Assembly (NCBI GenBank): GCA_003577105.1
Contig: QEUQ01000003.1
Span: forward strand, 1-64,000
Source of the DNA: Acidobacteriota bacterium
GTDB taxonomy: Bacteria; Actinomycetota; Acidimicrobiia; ATN3
DNA: 64,000 nt
Direction: 5' to 3'
The translations under genes were made by a program, and so were the position numbers. Of the stretch, positions 17,141 through 26,198 are shown in pieces. Within the stretch, counting starts at the first letter, position 1; each line of letters begins with the position of its first letter. The notes below the pieces were generated by a model. That model saw nothing but the letters and a program-made list of their open reading frames with translations. It had not been told where the DNA came from and ran no database searches.

Positions 17141-18308
17141 TGATGATCGCGTCGCCCTGGCCCCCACCGCCACAGATCCCTGCGGCGCCTGTGCCACCGC
17201 CCCGCCTGCCAAGTTCCTTTGCGAGGGTGAGTACAATGCGACACCCGCTCGCCCCAATCGGATGGCCCAGGGCAACCGCACCACCGTTGACGTTGACGAT
17301 CTCCTCTGGGACCCCCAAGTCCTTGGTTGACTGAATCGCCACCGCGGCGAAAGCCTCATTGATTTCAATCAAGTCGAGATCGCCGACGGAGATGCCCGCC
17401 TTTTCCAAGGCTTGATTGATTGCCCGGCTTGGCTGGCTGTGGAGGCTCGAATCAGGTCCCGCGACCATGCCGTAGGAGACAATTTCGGCGATTGGATCGA
17501 GCCCGAGTGCCTCGGCTCTCTCCCGGGACATGACGACGACGGCAGCTGATCCGTCGCTGATCTGGCTTGCGTTTCCGGCGGTAATCGTCCCTTCTTTGTT
17601 GAAGGCCGGACGCAAGACCGAAAGGCTCTCCGACGTTGTGCCCGGGCGAATCCCTTCATCGGCATCGACCACGACCGGATCGCCCTTTCGCTGTGGTACT
17701 TCAACTGGCGTTATCTCTTCGGCGAATTTGCCATCTTTCGCGGCAGCAGCGGCCCGCTCGTGTGATCGCGCTGACCACTCGTCTTGCTCTTCGCGCGTAA
17801 GGCCAAGGCGTGAATTGACGTTGTCTGACCCTTCGCCCATGTGAACCATGTCGAATGCACACCAAAGGCCGTCAAGGATCATCGAGTCGACAACCTTGGA
17901 GTCGCCCATTCTCAGTCCCGATCGCGCTTGAGGCAGGAGATACGGGGCGTTGGTCATGGACTCCATGCCTCCCGCGATCACGATCTCGGCCTCGCCGAGC
18001 CGGATCATCTGATCGGCCATGTGGATCGCGTTTATCCCCGATAGGCAGACTTTGTTGATTGTGATCGCCGGGACATCCATCGGCACCCCGGCCGCTGACG
18101 CAGCCTGGCGGGCAGTAATCTGACCCTGGCCGGCCTGAATCACCTGCCCGAATACAACGTAGTCCACGGCTGAGCCATCGAGTCCGGCTGCATCTAGCGC
18201 TCCCCTTATTGCGACGCCGCCAAGGTCCGTAGCCTTGAAATTGCTTAGCCCACCCTGGAACTTGCCGATGGGCGTGCGGGTTCCCGTGACGATTACCGAA
18301 TTGTTCAT
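17127..18308 (-). CDS. acetyl-CoA C-acetyltransferase (thiolase)
   Basis: A 393-residue thiolase from ATG 18308 (family about 390). Catalytic Cys88 is in NKVCLSGINAI, the His is in NVNGGAVALGHPIGASGCR, and the second Cys is near the C-terminus in GICGGGGQGDA. It condenses two acetyl-CoA or cleaves 3-ketoacyl-CoA; the short-chain ACAT type fits best. It is a single gene, convergent with the glycosyltransferase. A frame extension to 18374 lacks a plausible leader. Confidence 0.95.
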   Translation of the reverse strand: MNNSVIVTGTRTPIGKFQGGLSNFKATDLGGVAIRGALDAAGLDGSAVDYVVFGQVIQAGQGQITARQAASAAGVPMDVPAITINKVCLSGINAIHMADQMIRLGEAEIVIAGGMESMTNAPYLLPQARSGLRMGDSKVVDSMILDGLWCAFDMVHMGEGSDNVNSRLGLTREEQDEWSARSHERAAAAAKDGKFAEEITPVEVPQRKGDPVVVDADEGIRPGTTSESLSVLRPAFNKEGTITAGNASQISDGSAAVVVMSRERAEALGLDPIAEIVSYGMVAGPDSSLHSQPSRAINQALEKAGISVGDLDLIEINEAFAAVAIQSTKDLGVPEEIVNVNGGAVALGHPIGASGCRIVLTLAKELGRRGGGTGAAGICGGGGQGDAIIIRTL

Positions 18309-18388
18309 GTGTCTGGCCTTTGCTGGCGATAGGGCACTTGGGGTCTCGGCTGATCTGTGACCGCGAGAACTCAAATGCGACTCGGATA

Positions 18389-18820
18389 CTACCGGCCGGC
18401 CCGTTTCATCAGTTTCAGAATCGTAAGCGCTGCAGCGATGCCCGCTAGACCAATTTTGGTGAAGTCGAGCACTGGCTTGATCAGGACACCGTCGGGTCCG
18501 ATTTCAATCACAGCCACCGGTCGCCCCTCGCTGTTCCCTCCGCCGCCGGCACCCCCACCACCTCCAGTTCCGGGAGTGGCGCCATCCCCGACTCCACCCC
18601 CGCCCCCGAAACCGAAGCCACCCATCTTCTGCATGGTCGAGGCAGTTATGTAAGTGCGGTCGCCGACGGTCTTCGGAGCGCCAAAGACAGCCGAAGCGTC
18701 GCACCCCTCCGTGAGATGTGCGATCGCGGCCTCAGCCCGGTGGCTAACCATGTCCAGGGCTTCGAGTCCGGTCTGGGAATCAATATCGGACGGACTCCCC
18801 GAGTCTCCGTTGTTGCTCAC
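18389..18820 (-). CDS. GerW/YtfJ-like protein with C-terminal membrane segment
   Basis: From GTG 18820 this is a 143-residue protein. Residues about 25-115 resemble the GerW (YtfJ) family: ASAVFGAPKTVGDRTYITAS, then MGGFGFGGGGGVGDG, a long Gly run, and RPVAVIEIGPDGVLIKPV. The end is a hydrophobic helix (GLAGIAAALTILKLM) plus a basic tail. YtfJ is known from spore formers, but family members occur in non-sporulating actinobacteria with unknown roles. It overlaps the gene before it by 4 bp (GTGA), so the two are coupled. Confidence 0.75.
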   Translation of the reverse strand: MSNNGDSGSPSDIDSQTGLEALDMVSHRAEAAIAHLTEGCDASAVFGAPKTVGDRTYITASTMQKMGGFGFGGGGGVGDGATPGTGGGGGAGGGGNSEGRPVAVIEIGPDGVLIKPVLDFTKIGLAGIAAALTILKLMKRAGR

Positions 18821-19110
18821 TTCGAACCTCGCTTCTTCATGGCCCTGACACCCCTGATGAACAGGCTCAGGATCGTGCATGCCAGAACCACGGTCTTGAT
18901 GTACCCGAGGATTCTGGCTTGTTCGTCAACTATTTCTACGGTGCTTCGCTCGCCATTGCCATCAACGATTTCGATGTGGTGCGGGCGGGCTTGTACCTTG
19001 AAGGCGCCGACGTTGTCCGTGGAGAACTCATTCACAGTGATCCGTGCTACCGGTGTCACCGTGACCTCGCCGGCGACAATAGTCTGAGCGGCGTAGTCAG
19101 TTGTTGGCAT
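18817..19110 (-). CDS. small membrane protein paired with the GerW-like gene
   Basis: About 97 residues from ATG 19110. The N-terminal two thirds are beta-like (TIVAGEVTVTPVARITVNEF...HIEIVDGNGERSTVEIVDE), followed by a single TM helix (YIKTVVLACTILSLFIRGV) and a basic tail. No family is recognised. An alternative ATG at 19158 adds 16 residues including YYCP; neither start has a good ribosome site. It is the first gene of a two-gene unit with the GerW-like gene, and the shared topology (C-terminal anchor) suggests they act together at the membrane. Confidence 0.65.
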   Translation of the reverse strand: MPTTDYAAQTIVAGEVTVTPVARITVNEFSTDNVGAFKVQARPHHIEIVDGNGERSTVEIVDEQARILGYIKTVVLACTILSLFIRGVRAMKKRGSK

Positions 19111-19249
19111 GGGGCAATAGTAGTTGCTGACGTGACTAGTCGACCCACCGGCGATCATGTCTGCCGGGGGAGTTCTCTAAGATTCATAGTGGATCCGGCG
19201 GGCGGTGATACCGGCAGACACCGCAGAAAGCCTCAAGGTTGGAGGACGC

Positions 19250-19666
19250 GTGCTCGACAAGATCAACCATGTCGCAATCGCAGTGGCCGATCTCGATGCG
19301 GCAATAGCCCACTACAAGAGCCGGTATCAGGTGGAGCCCGAGAGCCGCGAGGTGATTGAGACCGATGGCGTCGAGGAAGCGATGCTCAGGGTCGGAGATA
19401 GCTACGTTCAGCTGATCGCACCTACTGGTTCCGATTCCACCGTGGCGCGCTACCTTGAACGCAACGGAGAAGGACTCCACCACATCGGTTACGAAGTTGC
19501 GGATGTCTCCGAGGCGTTGGCGCACCTAAAGGCCGCCGGCGCGCGCTTAATCGACAACGAACCGAGGCGTGGCGGGGGTGGGGCGCTTGTAGCCTTCGTT
19601 CACCCCAAAGACGGCCTCGGCACCTTGATTGAATTGGTTGGTGCCGGTACCGCGCACGGCGCATAG
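19250..19666 (+). CDS. mce: methylmalonyl-CoA epimerase
   Basis: A 138-residue glyoxalase-fold (VOC) protein that interconverts (S)- and (R)-methylmalonyl-CoA. Metal ligands match the family: His7 (INHVAIAV), Gln54 (SYVQLI), His78 (LHHIGYEV) and Glu128 (LIELVG). GTG 19250 is preceded by GGAGG, so I prefer it to the ATG at 19205. The propionyl-CoA carboxylase beta gene follows 160 bp later, consistent with propionate or odd-chain degradation; the mutase is not in the window. Confidence 0.93.
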   Translation: MLDKINHVAIAVADLDAAIAHYKSRYQVEPESREVIETDGVEEAMLRVGDSYVQLIAPTGSDSTVARYLERNGEGLHHIGYEVADVSEALAHLKAAGARLIDNEPRRGGGGALVAFVHPKDGLGTLIELVGAGTAHGA

Positions 19667-19827
19667 CTTGTTATCAATAGCTGCCCTGGAAACTCGTCCT
19701 GGGCTATGTTGGAATATGGATGTGCGAAACCATCCAGCCCATCCAGCGGTCTGAACGTCCCGTTTCGCCCTTGTCGCCCAACTGCTGATTGCGCAAGGTG
19801 CCCATTCGACCAGTACATGAGGAATCG

Positions 19828-21459
19828 ATGAGCGAAGCTCCGCAGATTGTTGACAACGAGGGTGATGAGACTGCCGGATCTGAGGAATCGGTGGTTCAGG
19901 CGATGCCACATACAACCGCAGGACGGATCGAAGACCTTCGCCGCCGCCGTGAAGAGGCGCTTCACGCTGGTTCCCAGCGGGCAATCGAGAAGCAGCACTC
20001 AAAGGGAAAGCTGACGGCGCGTGAGCGAATCGAGTTGCTGCTCGATCCCGGAAGCTTCGTCGAGCTCGATCAGTTCGCGGTTCACCGAAGTCACAACTTC
20101 GGGATCGACAAGGAGCGCCCACTCGGTGACGGCGTCGTAACAGGGTGGGGCACGATCGACGGCCGCAAGGTGTTCGTCTTCGCCCAGGATTTCACGGTGT
20201 TTGGCGGATCACTTGGCGAGGTATTCGCTGAGAAGATCGTGAAGGTCATGGATCTCGCGGTCGCCACAGGCGCACCGGTGATCGGAATAAACGACTCCGG
20301 AGGCGCTCGAATCCAGGAGGGTGTTGTAAGTCTTGTCGGCTATGGCGAGATCTTCGATCGCAATGTGCAGGCATCGGGAGTGATTCCGCAGATCTCGGTC
20401 AACATGGGTCCGACGGCTGGTGGAGCGGTCTACTCGCCGTCCATGACTGACTTCATCTTCATGGTGAAAGAAAAGTCGCACATGTTCATCACCGGGCCTG
20501 ATGTGATCAAGACCGTCACCGGCGAGGATGTGACTTTCGAGGAGCTCGGTGGCGCAATGACCCATGCGACGCGCTCCGGCGTCGCGAGCTTTGTGGCCGA
20601 AGATGAGGAGAGCTGTCTCGCGGACGTCAGATACCTGATGTCATTTCTTCCCTCGAACAACATGGAGGATCCGCCGCGGTTTCAGCCCGAAGACGACCCC
20701 GATTCCGCCGACCCCCGTCTCGATTCGATAATCCCGGATCTTCCGAATCAGCCCTATGACATGCGCGACGTCGTCGGCATGGTCTTTGATGGCGGTGAGT
20801 TCTTTGAGGTCTTCCCCCATTGGGCCCGAAACATCATCACCGGCTTCTCCAGGCTTGACGGCTCAACGGTGGGGATAGTCGGCAATCAGCCAATGGAGCT
20901 GGCAGGAACCCTTGACATCGCATCCTCCTCCAAGGCGGCCCGATTCGTCAGGTTCTGCGACGCATTCAATATTCCGCTGATCGCCTTCGTAGATGTTCCG
21001 GGATTCATGCCCGGTACTGACCAGGAATACGGCGGGATCATTCGCCATGGCGCCAAGTTGCTCTATGCATTCTGCGAGGCGACCGTTCCGCGTCTCACGG
21101 TCATCACTCGAAAGGCGTACGGCGGAGCCTACGTCGTCATGAATTCGAAGTCGATCCGATGCGACTATTCAGTTGCCTGGCCGACGGCTGAGATCGCCGT
21201 CATGGGCGCGCAAGGGGCGGTCGAGATCATCTTCCGCAAGGAGATCGCGGCCGCAGATGACCCCGATGCCCGCCGAGCTGAGCTAATTGCCGACTACGAG
21301 GATCGGTTTGCCAATCCATACATGGCGGCAGAGCGTGGATACATAGATGAGGTCATCGTGCCGAGTGAGACCCGATCGAGACTGGTAAACGCACTGAACG
21401 TTCTCTCCTCCAAGAGGGAAGCCTTGCCGCACAGGCGGCACGGCAACATTCCGCTGTAG
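19828..21459 (+). CDS. pccB: acyl-CoA (propionyl-CoA) carboxylase beta subunit
   Basis: The carboxyltransferase subunit, 543 residues (family 510-550). Visible: the N-terminal [20 protein letters not shown], the acyl-CoA oxyanion loops GGARIQEGV (about residues 158-166) and a C-terminal crotonase-like half with [21 protein letters not shown] and [18 protein letters not shown]. Propionyl-CoA is the likely substrate because methylmalonyl-CoA epimerase lies next to it, but acetyl-CoA cannot be excluded. ATG 19828 has GAGGA just upstream; the frame from 19789 is a leader shadow. The biotin-bearing alpha subunit must be elsewhere. Confidence 0.94.
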   Translation: MSEAPQIVDNEGDETAGSEESVVQAMPHTTAGRIEDLRRRREEALHAGSQRAIEKQHSKGKLTARERIELLLDPGSFVELDQFAVHRSHNFGIDKERPLGDGVVTGWGTIDGRKVFVFAQDFTVFGGSLGEVFAEKIVKVMDLAVATGAPVIGINDSGGARIQEGVVSLVGYGEIFDRNVQASGVIPQISVNMGPTAGGAVYSPSMTDFIFMVKEKSHMFITGPDVIKTVTGEDVTFEELGGAMTHATRSGVASFVAEDEESCLADVRYLMSFLPSNNMEDPPRFQPEDDPDSADPRLDSIIPDLPNQPYDMRDVVGMVFDGGEFFEVFPHWARNIITGFSRLDGSTVGIVGNQPMELAGTLDIASSSKAARFVRFCDAFNIPLIAFVDVPGFMPGTDQEYGGIIRHGAKLLYAFCEATVPRLTVITRKAYGGAYVVMNSKSIRCDYSVAWPTAEIAVMGAQGAVEIIFRKEIAAADDPDARRAELIADYEDRFANPYMAAERGYIDEVIVPSETRSRLVNALNVLSSKREALPHRRHGNIPL

Positions 21460-21461
21460 AG

Positions 21462-21764
21462 ATGCCAGAGGTCTCAGCTCCGAATACGGGTCAGCAGGTG
21501 ACGACGCCGGCGAGACGAATCGCAATCACGCCGGAGCCAAGCGAAGAAGAGGCTGCCGCAATTGCAGCGGCCGTCGAGTTGCTACTCGCGGCTGAAGCTG
21601 AGGAGCGCTCATCGACCTCCTTTTCTCAAGTTTCACCATGGCGGCGTTCGGCGCCGTGGCGCGCCGCAACACGCCCTCGGCCAACTCCGCATTTCCCGCG
21701 CGGCGTCGAGCCTTCTCTTTCGTGGCGGCTGGCTGGGCGCGTCGGCAAGCCCTTCGGTCGGTAG
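21462..21764 (+). CDS. acyl-CoA carboxylase epsilon subunit
   Basis: A 100-residue protein beginning 2 bp after the pccB stop. It shows the two short marks of the actinobacterial epsilon family: SEEEAAAIAAAVELLLAAEA near the N-terminus and WRRSAPWRAATR downstream. In streptomycetes and mycobacteria this subunit boosts the alpha-beta carboxylase complex. The C-terminal segment is Arg/Pro-rich. Assignment rests on position plus these weak motifs. Confidence 0.75.
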   Translation: MPEVSAPNTGQQVTTPARRIAITPEPSEEEAAAIAAAVELLLAAEAEERSSTSFSQVSPWRRSAPWRAATRPRPTPHFPRGVEPSLSWRLAGRVGKPFGR

Positions 21765-21865
21765 GCTAGGCGCCCACATAGGGGGGTAAGAGGTTTCGTC
21801 GGATCACCGCTTTGGCGTGATCCCGCATCGACAAGGCTGGCCTGAGGGGAAGAACCGACTACTCA

Positions 21866-22735
21866 ATGAGTGATTTGATTCCGCGAGCTTGCGAGCGCGT
21901 CGCGCGCTCAGTCCAGACGATGATCGGTTGGATCTTTTGGGATCCCGGGGCCTTGCAGAGATATGCCGAACTTGGAGTCGCCGGCCCACTTGGGTACTTC
22001 GGGTCCCGAGGCGCTCCGCTCGCACCCGCTGGTAACGAAGCCGTCGTCGCGGCCTTCTACACGATCAATCCAGTCTTTGTGCGGCTCGGTCTGAACATGG
22101 TCCGTGACAACTCGACGTTCGACAAGATGTGGGATGCGCGCAACCAGGCCGTCATCGAGGGGCTGACCACCTACCTCGACAACGAGACATTGAAGGACAT
22201 CGCGCTCCTCGATGCGGACCTCTGGCGCGCAGTCGAAGCCTGTGAAGCCTCCGGCAGGCCGCTATTCGCGGCGTGCACCGAGATGGAGCGACCGACAGAC
22301 CCGCTCCTCTCAGCCTGGCACGCTCTGAATTGCCTGCGAGAGTGGCGCGGCGACACTCACATGGCGCTGCTCGCGACAGCTGAGCTCGGGCCCGTTGAGG
22401 CCTCGCTGTTGCATAGCGCCTGGGTCAAGTATCCAGACGACTGGATCGCCAAGAGCAGGCAGTGGGATGAGCGAGCGATCACACTTGGATTCGAATCGTT
22501 GAGATCCCGAGATCTGGCGGAGCCCGACGCGGATCGTGTCTCAGAGAGGGGCATCGCTCTGCGAGAGGCCATGGAAAAGAAGACCAACGCCCTCACAGTT
22601 GCCCCCTGGGTCAAGATCGGTCTGGATAGGACACTGGATGTGATTCGCACCCTGGAACCGCCGTGCGAGGTCCTGTTGAAGCGGGTGGACGAGACCGCTG
22701 GTCCGCGCTACCAACCGGCTTCGCGGATTCACTAG
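21866..22735 (+). CDS. SCO6745-family protein, function unknown
   Basis: A 289-residue, mostly helical soluble protein of the actinobacterial SCO6745 type. Recognisable phrases are GPLGYFGSRGAPL, NEAVVAAFYTINPVFV, the central DTHMALLATAELGPVEASLLH and a GFESLRSRDL segment. Family members contain a winged-helix-like region, but no DNA-binding data are known to me. GGGAAG lies 11 bp before the ATG. It is a single gene between the carboxylase and radical SAM units. Confidence 0.8.
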   Translation: MSDLIPRACERVARSVQTMIGWIFWDPGALQRYAELGVAGPLGYFGSRGAPLAPAGNEAVVAAFYTINPVFVRLGLNMVRDNSTFDKMWDARNQAVIEGLTTYLDNETLKDIALLDADLWRAVEACEASGRPLFAACTEMERPTDPLLSAWHALNCLREWRGDTHMALLATAELGPVEASLLHSAWVKYPDDWIAKSRQWDERAITLGFESLRSRDLAEPDADRVSERGIALREAMEKKTNALTVAPWVKIGLDRTLDVIRTLEPPCEVLLKRVDETAGPRYQPASRIH

Positions 22736-22801
22736 CGGGGAGATCCGCTGGAGGTTGTGGGCAAGCGATTGCAGCTTGAACAATCGGAGCCAAAGCGGAA
22801 A

Positions 22802-22819
22802 GGTCGGGGCTAGCCCCGA
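22802..22819. promoter_or_regulatory. 18-bp perfect palindrome before the radical SAM operon
   Basis: GTCGGGGCTAGCCCCGAC is perfectly self-complementary and can fold as a 7-bp GC stem with a CTAG loop. A second hairpin, CCGGT-7 nt-ACCGG (22881-22897), follows. They lie 66 bp after the SCO6745 stop and 147 bp before the radical SAM start. Either a terminator without a T-tract or an operator for the radical SAM operon is possible. Confidence 0.45.
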
Positions 22820-22966
22820 CGTTCAGAGAGCCTCTCCGGGATGGCTATAGTTTTCGGGGGCATTCTCACGACCAACTGTGCCGGTTTGAGCTACCGGACT
22901 TCGATGGACCACGGCAGGTAGGACTTGGACGCACGGGTTGCCCGGCAGGAGCGCCGGGATTCCTTC

Positions 22967-24109
22967 ATGGCCGTGATCGACTTCGCGCGCGCACCTTTCA
23001 GCGTTGTGTGGGAGACAACCCAGGCGTGCCCCCTTGTCTGTCGCCATTGCCGCGCCGAGGCCCAGCCTCGAAGGAATCCGCAAGAGCTAACTGCAAGTGA
23101 AGCGCGTGATCTCATTGATGAAATTGCCGAATTCGGAAATCCGATTTTTGTCTTGACCGGTGGGGACCCCCTGGCGCGCAAGGATCTCCCCGAGCTGGCG
23201 GCCTATTCGATTGAGGCCGGCTTGCGGACATCTCTTGCTCCGTCGGTCACGCCGCGTTTGAAGCCCGAGCGGATCAAACCCCTGCATGACGCCGGCGTTG
23301 CGCGTATCGCTTTGAGCCTCGACGGCGCGCATCCCGAAGTTCATGATGGATACAGAGGCGTTGAAGGGTCATTCGAGAGAACACTCGACGCCTTTGACAT
23401 GGTGCGAGATGCCGGATTCACGCTGCAGATCAACTCCACCATTTCCCGCCAAACCATTGGAGATTTCGAGGACCTCCTAGCGCTTGTCACCAAGGTCGAC
23501 CCGATTCAGTGGAGCGTCTTCTTCTTGGTACCGGTCGGCAGAGGGCAGAGAGACGACGTGATAAGCCCCGAGGAACACGAGGCGATGTTCGAGCGCCTTT
23601 GGGAGGTCTCGCGAGCCGTAGATATTGACTTGAAGGTGACAGCGGCCCAGCCCTTTCGGCGGGTTGCGATCACGAAGGCCAGGAAGGCGGCGGAGGAGGG
23701 CGGCCATCCAAGTGCGTCACCTCCGCGGGGCAATGGAGAGACCCGTCTGCGTGGCTTTGGCGGCGTTGGTTTCACACATTCCGACGGCATGGATCGCCCG
23801 ACTAAGGGCGTCAATGACGGCAACGGCTTTTTGTTCATTTCCCACGTCGGCGAGATCTGCCCCAGCGGGTTTCTCCCGCTCTCGGCAGGCAATGTCCGCG
23901 AGGACTCTGTTGTTGACGTCTATCGGGATTCCGAGCTCTTTGTGAACTTGCGGGATTCCTCGAAGCTGAAGGGTAAGTGCGGCGCCTGCGAGTTCGTGGA
24001 TGTGTGCGGTGGTTCGCGTGCGCGGTCATGGGCGCTGACCGGTGACGAGCTCGCATCTGATCCAACCTGCGCGTACCTGCCCGCAGCTCTGTCGGGGCGA
24101 GGCAAATGA
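22967..24109 (+). CDS. radical SAM/SPASM protein (TIGR04053/AhbD-NirJ-like)
   Basis: A 380-residue radical S-adenosylmethionine enzyme. The [4Fe-4S] motif is Cys21, Cys25, Cys28 in TQACPLVCRHC. The SAM-binding GGDP box is in LTGGDPLARKDL, followed by SLDGAHPEVHD. The C-terminal SPASM region has ICPSG, KCGAC, DVCGG and PTCAY, for auxiliary cluster(s). The whole is close in build to AhbD/NirJ and TIGR04053 proteins, which act in haem synthesis or peptide modification. ATG 22967 is used, with AGGAG 14 bp before it; a TTG at 22925 is the alternative. Overlaps the next gene by 4 bp. Confidence 0.88.
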   Translation: MAVIDFARAPFSVVWETTQACPLVCRHCRAEAQPRRNPQELTASEARDLIDEIAEFGNPIFVLTGGDPLARKDLPELAAYSIEAGLRTSLAPSVTPRLKPERIKPLHDAGVARIALSLDGAHPEVHDGYRGVEGSFERTLDAFDMVRDAGFTLQINSTISRQTIGDFEDLLALVTKVDPIQWSVFFLVPVGRGQRDDVISPEEHEAMFERLWEVSRAVDIDLKVTAAQPFRRVAITKARKAAEEGGHPSASPPRGNGETRLRGFGGVGFTHSDGMDRPTKGVNDGNGFLFISHVGEICPSGFLPLSAGNVREDSVVDVYRDSELFVNLRDSSKLKGKCGACEFVDVCGGSRARSWALTGDELASDPTCAYLPAALSGRGK

Positions 24110-25305
24110 TCAATTTGTCTCGCCTTCTGCGAGATCGCAGGAGCGATTCTGACTCGCTGCGTTACGGCATTGGTGAAGACGCCGCGGCAAGCGGAAGAGA
24201 CCGCCGCCCAGTCGTGGTTTGGATGTCAACTCGCACCTGCAACCTGTCCTGCAGGCACTGCTACTCGAGCTCCCGGGACCGCGAGTATCCAGATGAGCTC
24301 AGCACCCAACAGGCAGTGAACTTCGTTCGTGACCTCGGAGCGTTTGGATCCCCGGCGCTCTTGGTATCGGGCGGTGAGCCTCTACGCCGTCCCGATTTGT
24401 TTGAGATTCTTGCGGAGGCCGCTGACGCCGGATTGAGGTGCACGCTCTCGTCGAACGGCACCTTGATAGGCCCTTCAGAGGCCAAGCTGATTAGGGATGC
24501 CGGCGTCATCTACGTCGGGCTCAGTCTTGACGGAATCGGAGAGATCCACGACCGCTTCAGAGGCATGAGCGGTGCCTTTGAGGCAACCATTGCAGGCATC
24601 CGCAATCTCAAGGATGCCGGGCAGAAGGTCGGACTGCGTCTCACGCTCACCAACCGAACCGACAGCCAGCTCGATGGCATCTTCGATCTGATTGTCAGCG
24701 AGGGTATTGACCGTGCTTGCTTTTATCACCTCGTCCCAGTTGGCCGGGGCAAGGTTGCCGACGATCTGGATCCCGAAGGGCGCCGCCGGGCAATCGAATC
24801 GCTGATTGACAAGTCCCTCTGGTTGGCAGGCGCGCGGCCCGAGTCCGAAGTTCTGACCGTCGGCAATCCTGCTGACGCCGCCTTTGTCTATCGTTGGCTT
24901 GAAGCGCACGACCCCGGACGCGCGGCTGTGGTATGGCCGATGCTCGAGTGGAATGGTGGATCCGCGGGTGCTAGTGGAATCGGGTTGGGAGCGGTGGACT
25001 CCGAGGGCAACGTCCACCCGGACCAGTTCTGGCAGCACTACACGCTCGGCAACGTCAAAGAGCGGCTCTTTTCCGAGATATGGTCTGACCCGTCTGAGCC
25101 GCTTCTTGCCGAGCTGAGAGCCGAGCGCGACGGCGGGCGGCACTTACCCGCCGACTGCCAGGCGTGTTCTTATCTTTCAATTTGCGGAGGAGGGATGCGC
25201 GTAAGGGCTGATCGCGTTGAGGGATCGGTCTGGGCCGATGACCCTTCTTGCTTCCTGGTTGAATCTGAGCGGCGCGGTGAGCCCGCGGGTACGGCGCTGC
25301 TCTGA
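24106..25305 (+). CDS. second radical SAM/SPASM protein (AhbC/NirJ-like)
   Basis: A 399-residue paralogue of the preceding gene. The cluster motif is Cys45, Cys49, Cys52 in TRTCNLSCRHCYS, with SGGEPLRRPDLFEIL and LSLDGIGEIHDRF. The SPASM end has CQACSYLSICGGG and DPSCF. AhbC- or NirJ-like enzymes modify sirohaem side chains, but SPASM proteins also mature peptides. Start ATG overlaps the first gene's stop (ATGA). It shares its stop with the next start (TGATG). The two enzymes, separated by 4 bp of overlap, probably catalyse consecutive steps. Confidence 0.88.
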   Translation: MINLSRLLRDRRSDSDSLRYGIGEDAAASGRDRRPVVVWMSTRTCNLSCRHCYSSSRDREYPDELSTQQAVNFVRDLGAFGSPALLVSGGEPLRRPDLFEILAEAADAGLRCTLSSNGTLIGPSEAKLIRDAGVIYVGLSLDGIGEIHDRFRGMSGAFEATIAGIRNLKDAGQKVGLRLTLTNRTDSQLDGIFDLIVSEGIDRACFYHLVPVGRGKVADDLDPEGRRRAIESLIDKSLWLAGARPESEVLTVGNPADAAFVYRWLEAHDPGRAAVVWPMLEWNGGSAGASGIGLGAVDSEGNVHPDQFWQHYTLGNVKERLFSEIWSDPSEPLLAELRAERDGGRHLPADCQACSYLSICGGGMRVRADRVEGSVWADDPSCFLVESERRGEPAGTALL

Positions 25306-26120
25306 TGGCTGACGCTGAACCGGTTCTCGGTGAGCCACCCGAGGCGCTCGACGCCTGGGACATGTCGGTCTTCGAACACGAAGGTAAATCGAGGCGGCTC
25401 TTTGTCTCAGGTGAGGGCCGTCCGGTCATCTTGATCAGCGAGATACCAGGCATGACGCCTGAGCAAATCGCGCTTGGCGACCGCCTGATCGAAGCTGGAT
25501 TCAAAGTCATCATGCCTGAGGTCTTTGGCGAATCCGGAGCGGAGATGACCAACGCAAAAGTAGTAGCCCGCCTCTCGTGGGCGGGGATTTCGAGTGATTG
25601 GGCGACCTTTTCCTTGCGGACCACAAGCCCAATCGCCTCGTGGATGCGTGCTTTAGCTCGTGATGTGAGCGAGCAGGCGGGCGGAGCCGGTGTGGGAGCA
25701 ATTGGCATGTGCATCAGTGGCAATCTCCCGCTTGCGATGCTCACTGAGGAATCCGTGGTGGCGCCGGTCCTTAGCCAGCCGTCGCTGCCGTTCAATTTCT
25801 CGAAGACCAGAGCTCGTGACCTCGGAATAAGCGACGAGGACTGCGAGGCGGTGAAGAAGCGGATGGCCTCGGGTGCGAAGGTTCTTGCGTTCCGTTTCTC
25901 TCACGACTTCGTCTGTCCCGGCTTGCGATTCGAGCGAATGCGTGCGGAGTTCGGCGACGCGTTTACGGGCGTGGAGCTTGACTCATCTCCCGGCAACGCC
26001 CACGGATTCGGTCGCTCGTCCCACTCGGTCTTGGCTCACGAGTTCGTGGACGATGACGGGCACCCGGCCAAGGAAGCCTTCAATCAAACGGTGGCATTTC
26101 TCAGGGAGCGCTTGGGTTAG
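25305..26120 (+). CDS. dienelactone hydrolase-family protein
   Basis: A 271-residue alpha/beta hydrolase. The nucleophile is Cys136 in GAIGMCISGN (G-x-C-x-G), as in dienelactone hydrolase rather than a serine esterase. The acid and base candidates are Asp in FSHDFVCPG and His in GNAHGFG. Its start ATG shares one base with the stop of the radical SAM gene, so all three genes are one operon. Dienelactone is not the expected substrate in this context; cleavage of an ester or lactone made by the radical SAM enzymes is an inference. Confidence 0.87.
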   Translation: MADAEPVLGEPPEALDAWDMSVFEHEGKSRRLFVSGEGRPVILISEIPGMTPEQIALGDRLIEAGFKVIMPEVFGESGAEMTNAKVVARLSWAGISSDWATFSLRTTSPIASWMRALARDVSEQAGGAGVGAIGMCISGNLPLAMLTEESVVAPVLSQPSLPFNFSKTRARDLGISDEDCEAVKKRMASGAKVLAFRFSHDFVCPGLRFERMRAEFGDAFTGVELDSSPGNAHGFGRSSHSVLAHEFVDDDGHPAKEAFNQTVAFLRERLG

Positions 26121-26198
26121 CTGGTTGTTTCCCGAGAGTGGCAGACGGCAGCTGGCCGCATTGCGAAGGGTTTTCGCCAGAGGCGCGCAATCGGGAAG

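Noticed and set aside
22736-22966. Short precursor peptide for the radical SAM enzymes
   Set aside because: No short frame with a ribosome site and a Cys/Ser/Thr/Gly-rich core is visible here; the region instead holds hairpins. A precursor elsewhere is not excluded.
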